Below, one piece after another: positions 34,070 to 45,997 of a DNA stretch of 64,000 nt. Numbering within the stretch: the first letter of the stretch is position 1; each line of letters begins with the position of its first letter. This DNA is from Tanypteryx hageni (lineage: Eukaryota > Arthropoda > Insecta > Odonata > Petaluridae), in the NCBI GenBank assembly GCA_028673005.1, contig CM054113.1, positions 171,228,837 to 171,292,836 on the forward strand, given 5' to 3'. The notes beneath the pieces were generated by a model, which was not told where the DNA came from, made no database searches, and saw only the letters and a program-made list of their open reading frames with translations. The position numbers were made by a program, and so were the translations under genes.

Positions 34070-34720
34070 TGTTGAACTGTTTAAAATGACGCTGCTCTAT
34101 GTTATGCATCACCTGCCAGCATAAAATGACGCTACATTCTCGAAACGCAAATTGTTCGCTTAATTTCGTTGTGAAATCTTGGAATTAAGAGACTTGTTAG
34201 TCGTTATAAACAATTACTTTTGCTTAGCATGAATTCCCTTATTTCATTAAATTTTTATTTTACACGTTGACGACCGAAAGCATTTTGGAAATATTTTATT
34301 TCGCGAATTCGTTTATCGCAATGATTCTTAGGAACGGCAGGCAGCGCATTCCATCTTCTGCAGGGAAACACTTATTACCCTGTAGCGATCCAATGGCAAG
34401 TTCCTCCATATTGGTGTTTATTTGGCAACAATGATGACATTGGGCTTACTTTTAAGAGATTTTTGATGAAAATAAAAATGGCCATACTTTGAAAAAATGT
34501 AAATTTATTTTTCGGAGTCGAATTTCTTGTTGAAAATTAGAAGTTAGCTGAACGTGCATTAAATGATGTGAAAGCGCATTAAAAACTATATAATACATTA
34601 ATTGTTCTTCCTGAATGCTTTATTTAATATACTGATTTATCGCTCTTAACAGCATACCGCCGCTCCAATTATTAAAAACAATATATTCTTAAATGAACCC
34701 TCATCTCATATTAATAAAAA
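34070..34720. other. Intronic DNA, nothing recognised
   Basis: Mixed composition with two AAATGACGCT stretches near 34085 and 34125. No gene or paired repeats were found. Confidence 0.3.
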
Positions 34721-34723
34721 AAT

Positions 34724-34796
34724 TGTGTGGGTGGGGATTGAACTTGTGCCCCCTGCTTGGAAAGCAAAATCTTTACCATTTAGCTACAGCAGAAAC
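34724..34796 (-). tRNA. tRNA-Gly(TCC)-like sequence, probably a SINE head or pseudogene
   Basis: On the minus strand the sequence has an A-box TAGCTAAATGGTAAAGA, an anticodon arm TTTGC-TTTCCAA-GCAGG with anticodon TCC, and a B-box GTTCAATCC. The order and spacing are those of a tRNA. The acceptor stem does not pair (GTTTCTG against CCCACAC), so it is unlikely to be a working tRNA. A tRNA-derived SINE remnant is more probable. Confidence 0.5.
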
Positions 34797-35222
34797 ATTA
34801 CTTTCATGTCCCTGGTACTACATGTCCAGCTTTGTCTACTGTCACAAGTATGCTCAACATTGCCATGTTTCTCAAATTTAAATGCGTTTTACTCTAAATA
34901 GAAGTGTCAAACAGTATTTTGTCAAAGAATGTTTTCATCTTATCTTTGGCCAAGGAAACCACCCCTAAAAGCTTCGGTGTGAGTTTCCGGACACCCTGTA
35001 TATTCCATGGAAGCAAATTTTTTCTTATGTAAGAATTATTCCACAGAATTTTATTTTTTTCTTTAAAATGTTTTCTATTTGAATGTTTTATCATTTATTG
35101 TTCCCAAGCAATGTGTATTAATATGAAGTTAGAGCAATTAGCAAAAATCAGGATATTTAACTCAAGCAACAGTGGACTACTGGAGGATTTAAATGCTCTA
35201 CATTAATGTTAATGTTCTAGGG

Positions 35223-35559
35223 CAGGGGTGGGCAAGTTTACATAGCAAGCTGCATTAACAGTTGCAGCTTATTAGTCGGGCCACATTAACAGTTGAAAAC
35301 GGTTCAGTGGGCCACATTAGGGTTCACATCAGAAGTTATTTGAGAAAATGCGAGGGATCCTGTTAGTGAAAATTAATAATAAATAATATGTTATCCCCAT
35401 AACATCTCTGGAAAAGGGTTTCTGGCCATAATTTTAAGCTTCAAATATGAAATTATCCGTATTTTATATTACAGTTCATTTTCATACTTGCATCGCAGGC
35501 CACATAAAATGCCCTTGTAGGCCATATGTGGTTTGCTGGCCATACTTAGCCTACCTCTG
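35223..35559. mobile_element. hAT MITE (337 bp) with perfect 8-bp target duplication
   Basis: The left end CAGGGGTGGGCAAGTTTACA and the complement of the right end, CAGAGGTAGGCTAAGTATGG, are flanked by TTCTAGGG on both sides (35215-35222 and 35560-35567). Internal GGGCCACATT stretches resemble the related MITE at 28165. It lies about 220 bp before the last EpsinR exon. Confidence 0.9.
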
Positions 35560-35780
35560 TTCTAGGGATTCACTTCTCTTTGTGGTCTCTCGTTTATGCC
35601 ATTTGTTGATGCTAGGAGAAAGAGAGTCCCACACTGGTTGTCATTGTCATTTTTAATAATTAGAAAACATCTATGTAGAACTATGCAAAATTTATTGCAT
35701 TTTTTGTTTTGAGAATTTTTCTGTTCATTTCAAATGATTTATGTTTTTTAAAAGAAGTTATATGTTCCTTTCATTAGCAG

Positions 35781-35893
35781 GTGCTCCTATGATGGGTTAC
35801 TCGCAAGGCATTCCTACAGGAATCCAACAGCCTCTTCCACAACAACAGCAAGCGCTAGGTGTAGGGCCAGTATTCTTTCCAGCCTTTAAGTGA
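35781..35893 (+). CDS. CLINT1: EpsinR/CLINT1 terminal coding exon
   Basis: Entered in phase 1 after TTTCATTAGCAG, it codes GAPMMGYSQGIPTGIQQP and a Gln run, ending PVFFPAFK and TGA (35891-35893). The Met/Gly/Gln/Pro richness and short aromatic end fit the C terminus of EpsinR (vertebrate CLINT1 also ends in a short Phe-containing peptide). TTAG and CAG form tandem acceptors three bases apart, so one residue may vary. Confidence 0.75.
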
Positions 35894-36430
35894 AAGTATC
35901 TGACTAGAAACTAATAATGGGTTCTTAAATGAATGAAAATTGGGATTGTGAGGTGAGAAATGGCTTCAAGTTCTGTAATGAAGACTATTTTTTTTACACG
36001 CTTATATGTCTTTTTGAAGTGTTTGGGAGTTGTGCTCACGTGAAAAAGTAGAAATGCTCTTTTTATCCAATTTAAACCTTACAGCTATAGAAAGGCTCAA
36101 CATATTCCTGTAATTATTTGTGAATAGGTGGATTTTGGTTTTTCTCTTAGTTTCATTTATTTCTTATTATTAGTCCTTTACTTTGTGCATTGTATCTTCC
36201 TTTTACCTAATTGATTTTGTGGTCCTTTGTGGCTTTTATTCCGTGGTTGTAAATATATATCAGTTTAGTCATAAATGCACAATTACTCTTAAAGAACTAA
36301 TATTAATATCATAATTTTTTGTTTATTTTGGTGGTAAAAGCTGAGCATCTAAGCCTGAAGAGATAATTTATTTCTTTACATTGTAAATATATATAAATAT
36401 GTTTTCTTGTGGCATGCTTGGTAATAAAAA
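35894..36430 (+). terminator. CLINT1: EpsinR 3' untranslated region and polyadenylation signal
   Basis: T-rich DNA follows the EpsinR stop, with AATAAA at 36423-36428 as the first clear polyadenylation signal. A further AATAAA occurs near 37184. The 3' end cannot be fixed more exactly. Confidence 0.45.
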
Positions 36431-39400
36431 TGGCCTCTCTCAACCAATTGGAAATTTGCCTAACCTAAGAAAGCTTTATAAAAGTATTTCACCTTTATAG
36501 AATATGTTTAAAGGTGTCTTTTTTTAATTTAAAATCTTTTTGTGTTCACTAAAAAAGTAGAAAGATTAGTCTGCACATTTAACTATACTTTTAAATGTGA
36601 AAAATTATGGAAGTTGTCATTATATCAATTTTTGTGGGTCCAATGCCTCTTATTTTTAATCAGGAAGTATTAGTATAAATGTTTTATTTTCATTTGTTTA
36701 CTCTGTATAGTTATAGTTGCATTACCTGGGAAGAATTTAGAATTGAGAAATGTGCAACTTTACCAACTGCCAATTTGTTATTACTTCTTCCATTGGGGTG
36801 GGTGTTAAATATGTATCTATGTGTAGTTTGCAGAAATTCCAGTGTATGTGATGAAATGGTTATGTAAATAATTTGATGAGGGAACGATGTCCACCTCATA
36901 CCTGACTTAGTGCCTTAACAATTAACATGTTTGTTTTCGATCACTTCCTAAATTGCAATGGTGTTAAATCATCTGGGAAGGAGTTAATAGCTTACTATTT
37001 GATGCAGTGATACACTGTGTGTGAAGGACAGGACTTCATAAGAGCAGCTATACTGACATTTAATGCTTCTCCATTATTCCTCATTAATGATCCTTCTGTT
37101 ACATAGGAAGTGGTTCAGTAATATCAATGGATGATTGGTAAGCATTTTTGTTGGTTGTAATTTTTATTGTTAACACATCACAAATAAAATATGGGCAGTT
37201 ATTAGTATGTCATTTGCTGTAAAGGAACATCTCAGGTTGAAAAAATAACAGTAAAAGTATGCCGTAGGATTGCTAAATGTAGCTGACAAAGCTGATTGGC
37301 CCTTGTTACAAAGAATCATGCGAACCAAAATATCTTGATTTTTTCCAATCTTTCTCTTGGGTAAGAACTGGGATGTGGAATAAGGTGTGTTTGCTATTTC
37401 CTGAATGTAAGCATGTACATAGATAATATTTTTCTCCCCGCATAAGACTGAGTTTCCAATTCTAAGAGCTGAAAAGAGGAAGTTTTAGAGCGGGGGAAGG
37501 TCGAGCTTTTGGGGAGTTGATTAAAAAAGGTGTTGTACAGTGTGTGCTTTGTGATATTCTGAAAAATTGTGAAAAATTGAAAGGGTTAGCTGTTGCTGGA
37601 CCAAGAAATGTAAAAGATAGATGTTCGATGGATATTATCAACTAAATGGACATTGATTATTATATTGCTCCTTCATCTTCTCGGTGGATGCTGACACTGA
37701 ATCGCGGTTGATGTGCTTGTGTTGCACATCGGTACTGTCATGTGGGCATTTGACTAAAAAGAGGAGTGTGATATTGTTAATTTTTGAAACTGGTTTTTAA
37801 CAATAAAAAATGAAAAGAATCTATTCATTGACTTCAAAAAACAAATTGTAATTTTATTAACATGCATGCATAAGCTAATGATTTATCCTAATCCATTATA
37901 CTGTTAGTTATTTTATTTATTTTTATATGAAAATCAGACCTGATGAGTCAAGTTTTTGCTTTTCTGCCAGTTAGTTCTTATACCGAATTTAATTTTCACA
38001 TTCATATGTGAGCTGCAATATTGACAGTTGTATTATGTTATATTACAGCAATAAGAGTAAGTGCTGGTGCTGTACAAGTTTGTTCAATATCGCAGAATAG
38101 TGTGAGCTTTAAGACATATTTTCTATGCAAAACTAATTTAACAACACTTGTTTTTTTACAAGTTTGTATAATTACTAAATGTGCATGAGTGGCATTTTAA
38201 TTGTATAAGATTTTCAATGCAGGCTCTGCAGAATAAAAGGCTGAACCAATTTTGACAAAATTTGGTATGTAGGCTCTGTAAAATATGGAAAAAACTTGGG
38301 CTAGTACTTCTGTTGTTGCCTGACAAGGTAATTTATTTACATCCTGCCCTATGCTGGTTTTTAAATCTTTTCATTTGGCTTTAATCAAAATTGGTATGGA
38401 GATAAACAATGTGTCATATAAACATGAACTTGACTGGCATGAAATTAAAGTGGACCGTATTGATTTTAAATGCCGGTCTTTCAAATCACGTTAAATTTAT
38501 TGGGATGTATTTGATATTTTTATACAAGCATTTATCAGAAGCAATTTTTTTTTTCAATTTGATGAAGTAATTAATTAGTTGAATTTCCTTTAATGGTATA
38601 AAATGTATGGTTTTAAATATCACACAATTTCCTGATTAGATTTATTTTCTAAAACTTATGTGCGCTTAGCATTATTTCTCAGCCATAAAAAGAAAAGGAG
38701 TTAAATTCATTAAAAGTTATATTTTACTGATGAAATTGCTTATTTTGTTGTTGATTAATTTTTGTGTTCCTCACCCATATTAATTACTGCAAGTTTTTAA
38801 GCTTCTTATGTTGCCTTTGGAGACCATTTCGATTTAGCTTGCAATTAGTTAATGTAACGTGAAGTGCATGATCTTTTTGGATTCTTTCTTAATTTCCCAT
38901 TGATGGTATGTGATTTCATTATAGCTACTGCAGATATTTTGCCTATCCTGTACTTGGGTTATTTGGATATATCAGTGATGAAATGACACATTTCTGGTCA
39001 TTCTGGTCTTTTTGGTTCATAAAATAAGATGAAAAAATTTATTTATAATACCAAACTTGACAATGATGTTCAAGTTAATTTTCCTAACTCAGAAACTGCT
39101 TTGAAGATTATGTCGCACTAAAGATCACTGTTGTGGTGAATGATATTTTCTGAAAATGAAGCTTTTAAAAAACTTTCATTGGGCCACCATATCCCACAAC
39201 TGTCGCACAAATAATGCCATATAATGAGTGCTGAATCTGGCATACTAAATAGCATTGACAACACTGACATTATTCAGAAGATTCCAATTAATTGTAATCA
39301 TACATTTCATGACATTTTCTGTGCATGTTTTGCACATTGGCAAGGATAAAAATTCACAAAATATCAAAGAGAGAAAGGAAAAGATTTTACAGGAAGTAAA

Positions 39401-39868
39401 TAAGTTCAAGAACAAGTTTTCTTTATACCTTAGGACTATAATTACATAGAGAAAATAAGAGGTATACATTTGGTCCAAGTTCATGTTAAAAGAGGAAAAT
39501 TGGAATTGTAAATTAGATAGTGAAAGTTTGTGAAATAACTGTTTTGAAATATAATTTGTATTGTTAAAGATAGATACTCAAAAAGTCACATAGAAGAATG
39601 ACTGACCCCCGAATATAATGCCATGCACTGCCAGTAAGTGGAGTTGGGGACTATGTATGTCATTGCTCCAGATATCACCCATCACCCCATCATTAAGACA
39701 ATATCCTATACAATAAAAATTATGGAAAAATTGTGATAGTTTCTGTTTAGATTATCATCCATGCCTTTAGCACATATTTGGTTAAAAACAATCATGAAAT
39801 AGGTATGACGCCATTATATTTAGCAATGGAAAAGAGTTCAAATTTCTCGAAAAACTACGAAACACAAC
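36431..39868. other. Intergenic DNA, largely featureless
   Basis: This is the longest stretch without recognised transposons. No frame longer than about 80 codons resembles a protein. A short piece at 38216-38300 (CTGAACCAATTTTGACAAAATTTGG) has the look of an old dispersed repeat. Confidence 0.4.
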
Positions 39869-39869
39869 A

Positions 39870-40387
39870 TTGAAATACTTTTCACGTTTTACTGTCACTG
39901 CTTTCAGGATTGCTTCTATTATTGTGATCCCTTATAGCCCTGGAGAAAAACAAACCTATTCGCTCCTTCCTACAGTCGATAACCTAAATTTATTCGTCAT
40001 GTTTGCGCTTTCAGCAGTATGTGCAATTATCTATGATACCCTCAATCACAGTGCGTGATGCAATTAGTGTTTTTGATAGAGTAAAATCTTACATATTAAC
40101 GGAAGTAACTATTGGTGATGATATTTTCATAATATGTATAATATTGAAACTTAGAATAAGTTAACTTATATGCTTATGGGAATAAACTTGATGTTAATCG
40201 ATTAAAGAAAAATGAAAAAAATATATTTCCGTAACTCGAATAATTTTTGCTTTCCTTTGAGATTCAAGTTATAGAAGTTACACTGTAAATAATAATATAT
40301 TTAAAAATATATTTCCATAACTTTAATTTTCTATTACTCGAATAATTATGACTTTTCCTTGAGATTCGAGTTATGGAAGTTCAACTG
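39870..40387 (-). mobile_element. Tigger-type element, inverted relative of 12358, with duplicated end
   Basis: The right end, read in reverse, is CAGTGTAACTTCTATAACTTG (ending 40285, followed by TA). The same end recurs 102 bp further (40387, again followed by TA). The interior matches 12358-12790 in reverse. The other terminus was not found. Confidence 0.55.
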
Positions 40388-40389
40388 TA

Positions 40390-41573
40390 ATTTGTTATGA
40401 CGGCATTGATTTCCATTAAAAGCATTAAATCCCTGCAGTCATAACGTATATCAGATCCCTTTAAAATCATTGAGGTCATTGCCATAGTATCTAAAGATTT
40501 TCATTGTTGAAAAGAGGAAAAAGTTCACACTTTTTTCTGATTAAAAGCAGATATTTACACATTCGGTAGGTATTTGAATTCTGCTTTCAGAAATTAAGTA
40601 CCCCGTTCTTTCAGAGAGACAACTGTTCTTTTCGCAAATTCGTATCTCAATTTAAAGTAATTTAAAAATGCAAAATGAAAACTATTGCTGGATCAAATTT
40701 GTATTCATGGCAATGTATGTAATTTAGTTATTATTTAGCTCACAATTTAAATCATTATTTATAAAGTTATGAGGGCTTGGAGGCAGAGTCTTTTGGTCTG
40801 GCCTTGAGCACCCAACTTCCAGGCTATGGTATTACCTAGCCTCAACTAATGATGTCTCAAGTTTACTCATCTCTCCCCAAACTAGACTGAAATACAGGTT
40901 TTTCCATTCCTGATCTACTTATCTAACATCTGACTTTGTTTCCTCTTCCTGTTCCCCTACAATTTGCTATCCTTTTATTGCTGTTGAGTAACTCTTGGCC
41001 CACTTTCCTTTGTTTTACCCTTCCTTCTTAACCAACTACTAGAATCTCATCTCTTCAATGCACTTTTTCATGCCTGTATTGAGTCCAATGGAGAACTAAC
41101 CTCTTCCCAGAAGCTGAGCCTGTTAAGCCAATCTGCCATCTGATATTCAGATACTTGAATGCCTTCCAGCCTCAGGACTTCCCTTTCTAAAAATAGTTTA
41201 TGGAACTATGTGGATAGTTTGAGGTAGGATAATAGTAGGAATAGTATGAATCGTTAAGAAGTCTGATTTGGAAGTGGAGGAAAAAAATAAAGTTTTGACG
41301 AATATTATGTATGGAAATAGATTGTTTATGGAATAGCAAAAATGAAATGAAATTTCTATGAAGAGTTTATATGTAGAATTTGGCAAATATTGAATAGTTT
41401 TTCTTGATAGCAATTAAAAAATCTTCCTTCTAAATTTTAAGTCCACAATATTATTTGTGTGCACAAATTATCACTATAAAGTAGAAGTAACCAAGCTAAA
41501 TATCTTTTAAATATTTAAAAAGACAATTTTTAACACAATATACCTTATTTATGCATACCTATACAAAACATCA
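40390..41573. other. Intergenic DNA, nothing recognised
   Basis: The 40790-41190 part is richer in C and might be a decayed repeat. No identifiable gene. Confidence 0.3.
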
Positions 41574-41575
41574 TA

Positions 41576-43703
41576 CAGTAAAACCTGTCTTAGTTTATAT
41601 GATTGTGACCAAATTCTGCTATAAGGTATTAGAGGTTATATGCTAAAGCAGTTTATGCTATAACTAGAGTGAATGCCTGTTGAAATTCATTGGGAAACTT
41701 GGAAACGAATCTTATGGTCCATATTTATAGAGTAAGACCAAGTTTCAAATTGGTCAAAAAAGAATATTGTGATTTAAAATTATAGTTGATAAAATTCATT
41801 TTAAAACATGATTACACATTGCACTTAGCATTTTCCTTGAAAGACAATAGGAGCTCAAGTTTTGATAATGATATGTTCGTCAAGGCAATTATCGTTAAAA
41901 TGGCAAGCTCTCTCCAAAATATATGAGTTAAACATTTAGGAGCAGGAGGGTTAGACAAATAAAAATACAGAATTAGGCTATATATATTAATATAATTATT
42001 TTTTATTAGTGTGCAGCTCATACATAAGTTAAAATCACGTGGCAGGGCGCTCAAAAAAGTTAAGTTCAGCAGGGACTTCTACTTAAAGGAGGAGGTTATT
42101 TGACAAAGGCCCTAGTCTTAATGGCACTTAAAGCCATCATTAACTCCTGAGCCTCACTTTGCTCCATATCTTGCTGAAGACACCAGTCCTCAAGCAACTT
42201 AGCAGCCTCCAGTGTGGCTTGGGCAGAGACGGGGAGAAGATGCTGTTTCTCCAAGCTCCATTTCCTCTTCCTCCTCAAGAACCTCCAATGTCAATGTCTT
42301 CGTCCATGGACATTGCCATAACCTCCCTTTCCTGTGGATGATTAAGGATGAAATCCAGATCCATGGGCTCACTGTAGCAAAGAGCGTGAATTTGCTCCTC
42401 GATCTTGGTGACACATTGCTCCAGCTCAGCTTCTGCTTCTCTCTCCCCTGCCTCATTAACTTCACTCTTGATCTTGCAGTGGAGGAAGCAGTTGTGGATG
42501 GTGCTGGGGGTGAGATCATCAGAGCAAGCTTGCACTAAAAGCTCAATGGCTTGGAGAATATTGAGTTTTTTTGGTTCTGCAGTATTTCTCATCTCATCCA
42601 GCAGGTGCTGGTTAAAGTATCGCCTGTAGTGATCCTTGAGGGCTCTTATTATTCCAGCATTGCACGGCTGAAGCTTGGAAGTGGTGTTGGGTGGCAAGAA
42701 GATGAGCAGTGTGCTTGAGCATGTCAGCATTCACTTTATGAGCCGGGCAGTTTTCGGTGAGGAGTACCTGCCGGGCTCTCATTTGATGGTCAAACCAATG
42801 CAGCCATTCGATAAACATTGCACCAGTCATCTAAGCTTTGCCATTGGCTCTGTACTCAACACCCAAAATGCTTCTGGTGATGTCCTTGAAGTACCTGGGA
42901 TTCCAGTGCTTGTCAATTACACATAGAGGCAGCTTCTTTGAACCATTGCCATTGGCACAGACTTATTGTGAGTTTTTTCTTTTCATGCTTCTGGCCTTTG
43001 AGAAGCTTGTTGGCAAGCAAGTGATCAGCCTGCATCTTGAAAAAGAGACTGGTCTCATCCATGTTGTAGATATCTGGCCAGCTGTACTGATCAAGGAATT
43101 CTCTGAGCTTAGGTAGCTCCTCTTTGACAAGGTCCATGTCAACAGCTTCACTCTCACCAAACCGCCAGAAGGATTTGATGTTGTAGCACTGCTTGAATGT
43201 CTCAAGCTACCTGTTGGACCAGTTCTTGCCTTCAAACTTGGAGGCATCCTCATTACAATGAAGCAGCTTCATGAATGTTGCAGCTTTTTACTTGAGTTCT
43301 CCAGAGATGTTCATGTGCTCTTGATGCAAGAGGGACCATTCATAAAGAACTTCATCGACCTTAGGCCACTTCAGCACCCTGTGGCGCTTAACTAGGGGGT
43401 TTCCACCCTGGGTCACAAGTTCATTGCTGCATTTGAGTGTGGAGGAGACAGTTGCCTGATTGGTCTTGATGCCATAAGTTACCTTGAGAAAAGTGACAAG
43501 GGCCTTCTGTGAGATGCTGGGTTCATCCTTCTTCTGACAAAGAGCCTTGTGCTGCTCATCTGTAATGATGGAGTATTTGGACTTGGAGGAGGTGTTTCAT
43601 GCAGCAGACATGGTGAAAGGGTTACAGGAGGAAGGATGAATGTTAGAAATAGTGGTTGAAACAAGGGAAAATTGACAGCCCTTAATACACAGATGCAGTA
43701 ATA
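41576..43703 (-). mobile_element. Tigger element with minus-strand transposase, right end not found
   Basis: The left end CAGTAAAACCTGTCTTAGTT is preceded by TA (41574-41575). A related left end, CAGTGATGCCAACCTTATAAGG, occurs at 46801. The transposase (about 43612 to 42095) is described separately. The element is interrupted by a mariner at 43704. Its own right terminus was not recognised up to 46.8 kb, so the right part is truncated or obscured by the hAT cluster. Confidence 0.7.
42095..43612 (-). pseudogene. Tigger transposase, catalytically damaged
   Basis: The minus strand starts MSAA, stop, NTSSKSKYSIITDEQHKALC, then a CENP-B-type DNA-binding region (LVKRHRVLKWPKVDEVLYEW). DDE_1 blocks follow: DIYNMDETSLFFKMQ, VLLTENCPAHKVN and LPPNTTSKLQPCNAGIIRAL, with a tail to 42098 ending KTRAFVK. 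The first catalytic Asp is present (NMDET). The second position is Glu (TENCPAH in place of the usual DN) and the third is Asn (PCNAG in place of PCDAG). Several stops and frameshifts add to the decay. Confidence 0.8.
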
Positions 43704-44243
43704 TGAGGTGTTACCCAAAAGTTCCGGGAATTTGTTCATAAAAAAAATTACTTATGCTAAGTCCTAATTTCCACCGTCCCCTTCAAAGTAGTCCCCTTGG
43801 GCTTTTATACAGCCTTCCCAGCGTTTTTTCCATGATGCAAAGCATCCTTGGAAGTCCGCAGGTATGAGCATGTTTTCCGGAGTGGTGCTTGTTGACGGTC
43901 GACCAGAACGCTTATCGTCGTCGACAGATGTCCGTCTGTCCTTGAAACGTTTGTACCAGAGGAATGTTTTGCTTTGGCTAAATGCATCATCACCAAATGC
44001 TTGTTTAAGCATTCTGTGTGTTTCTGCTGCCATTTTGCCGAGTTCGAAACAATTGGATGCAAATTCTTTGCTCCTTAACATCAGCCATTTCAGTTCGAAA
44101 CGTATTCGCAGAACCACTCAAACACAACGTTGCACACTTATTCACAAAGGATACTGCCAGCACTACATAGCAGTGAGTTGCCGTACTACAAGCGGCTCGC
44201 GTTCGCTATTGAAATTCCCGGGAAACTTTTGGGTAGCACCTCG
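43704..44243 (-). mobile_element. Mariner element with internal deletion, inside the Tigger
   Basis: The ends TGAGGTGTTACCCAAAAGTT and, reversed, CGAGGTGCTACCCAAAAGTT are flanked by TA (43702-43703 and 44244-44245). The minus-strand frame 43764-44117 joins the N-terminal helix-turn-helix region (LKQAFGDDAFSQSKTFLWYK, RSGRPSTSTT) directly to the last residues of a mariner transposase (FASWKKRWEGCIKAQGDYFE). The whole catalytic domain is missing without breaking the frame. It cannot move by itself. Confidence 0.85.
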
Positions 44244-44420
44244 TATAAGGTACGAGCGTCAATAATGACACCTTTCCAAATCGTTTGTCATTAAGCGATA
44301 TGTTCAGTACCAAAGCAAAACAGACACTGCCCACAGTCACAACACTCAACGGTAGAAAACAAGGCACATCTAAATGTGAGGTCACATTATCCCACCACCC
44401 CATCCGCCACTTCCCATTGG

Positions 44421-45190
44421 CAGGCCCGGACATAGAAACCCAGGGCCCCTAGGCAGTTAACAGAGTTGAGGCCCCCTTTTTGGTAATTTAGCAAAAAACA
44501 AACTTTACTTTTATTTTTTATTTATTTAACGTACTTTGACTTTGACAATATTCCAGAACGTTCCCTAATCGAACATTCTAGAATACAGGTCCATGAAATT
44601 CTAGAACATTCTTGAAAGTTCCATAGTCTTCCACAGAGTTCTAGAACATTCGACACTTTTCTAGAGTTTTCCAGGACTTTCGAGAACATTCTATACGCAT
44701 ACAATATCGAAATATCTAGAACCTTCGAGAATGTTCCTGTACTACCATTCACTAATCATTTACGGAATATTCTATCATACGGGATTATTCTATAAAATCT
44801 TAAGACACTATACACTAGAAAATTCTAACACATTCTTTAGCTTCCGTCACCAACACTACTCGTATCGTAACCTTAACTAGCCTCAGCAAATTCGCGTGGA
44901 AGATAAAACCTTGGAGCCGCAAAATTGAAATTGATACAACTTTCTAACACACACTTTCAACGCGAACTGACAAGTAGTGACAAGTTATAGAATGAAGTCA
45001 GGTGCGATGCAAAACAAACAAAGAACACAAACACAGTATTGCCACCTGACTTGTCAAAAAAATAACTATGGTCAATTATTTTCTATTTCGTTCGGAAAAA
45101 TTGACATATTATTTTCCATGTCCTGTGTCCTCAATGTGTACCATTTTGGCCCCTGCCGAGGTTGGGGCCCTAGGCAGAAGTTCGCCGCTG
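44421..45190. mobile_element. Non-autonomous hAT element carrying a heat-shock-element-like array
   Basis: It is flanked by the perfect 8-bp duplication CCCATTGG (44413-44420 and 45191-45198). The ends are CAGGCCCGGACATAG and, reversed, CAGCGGCGAACTTC; both carry a nearby GGGGCCCTAGGCAG or GGGCCCCTAGGCAG stretch in inverted orientation. No transposase. Its interior holds the TTC/GAA array described at 44551-44736. Confidence 0.8.
44551..44736. promoter_or_regulatory. Dense array of alternating TTC/GAA units (heat-shock-element-like)
   Basis: Ten TTC triplets occur exactly 10 bp apart (44599, 44609 and so on to 44689). GAA sits midway between them at 44604, 44614, 44644 and 44684, with near matches at 44664 and 44674. 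TTC-nn-GAA-nn-TTC-nn-GAA-nn-TTC is uninterrupted at 44599-44621. Separate three- or four-unit runs lie at 44551-44563, 44571-44583, 44639-44651, 44679-44691 and 44719-44736. Contiguous inverted GAA pentamers are the binding site of trimeric HSF. Whether HSF binds here, and what promoter it would serve, is not shown by the sequence. Confidence 0.65.
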
Positions 45191-45300
45191 CCCATTGGTC
45201 CAAGATGTTGAAAGGCAATAAGTCTACGTAAGCAGTCCCTTCTTCTCCCCTCTCCCCCCGCACATGCTGTCAGTGTCTCTCTCTTCGTCTTTCCGTAGAG

Positions 45301-45620
45301 TAGTGGTGCCCAAACTACGGCCTATGAAAGGTTTTTGTGTGGCCCGTGAAGCTATGGCGAAAAAGCTCTTTAAAAAATTTATCACAAATTCATTTATTTT
45401 TTGAAAATTTTTAAAATTAAACTTTAACTAATGAAGTTTTAGCCATTAAAACCTTATTTAGATTTGATTTTCACTTTTACGTGGCACCTCAGAATATATA
45501 GAAAACTTTTGATTTAAACTCTAATCCGGCCCTCTGAAGAATTGGCAACTTCCAATGCGGCCCACCAAGGGATTCGCAACCACTAATGCGGCCCGTCATT
45601 AGAAAAGTTTGGCAGCACTG
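45301..45620. mobile_element. hAT MITE (320 bp)
   Basis: The left end TAGTGGTGCCCAAACTACGG and the complement of the right end, CAGTGCTGCCAAAC, are flanked by CCGTAGAG and GCGTAGAG (7 of 8 identical). GGCCCGTGAAGC and GGCCCACC stretches relate it to the 28165 and 35223 MITEs. Confidence 0.8.
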
Positions 45621-45997
45621 GCGTAGAGTGTTGGATGCTTTTTTCATAACCTACACAATGAGACCTTTCCGAATATTATCTAACTACCCTTAAGGATCAA
45701 AATGAATCTCATGAGATCACATTGTAATGATGGAGGCAGCCCCATTTGACAGAACCGGGGAATCAGACTGCGTCCTAAATTTTCACGACTGTTGAGCGAG
45801 TTGCTTCCCAAGTTTTCTGGAACATCCAGTGAAGGGATTTAAAAGGCTATCCACCATGGGAGAGAGGAGGCAATTGCAAAGCAGCTTGTTTTTCAAAGCT
45901 TATCTCACAGTAGCCAATTGTTTTTGCTGAGGAGTATTGAACACAATGACTCATAGAATCAAGAGCCACCACTGGGTAAATATCGGAGTAGGATGAG

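Noticed and set aside
37105..37135. Possible extra EpsinR exon reading GSVISMDDW before GTAAGC
   Set aside because: It lies after a stop-bearing terminal exon and a polyadenylation signal, and the tiny frame has no family support.
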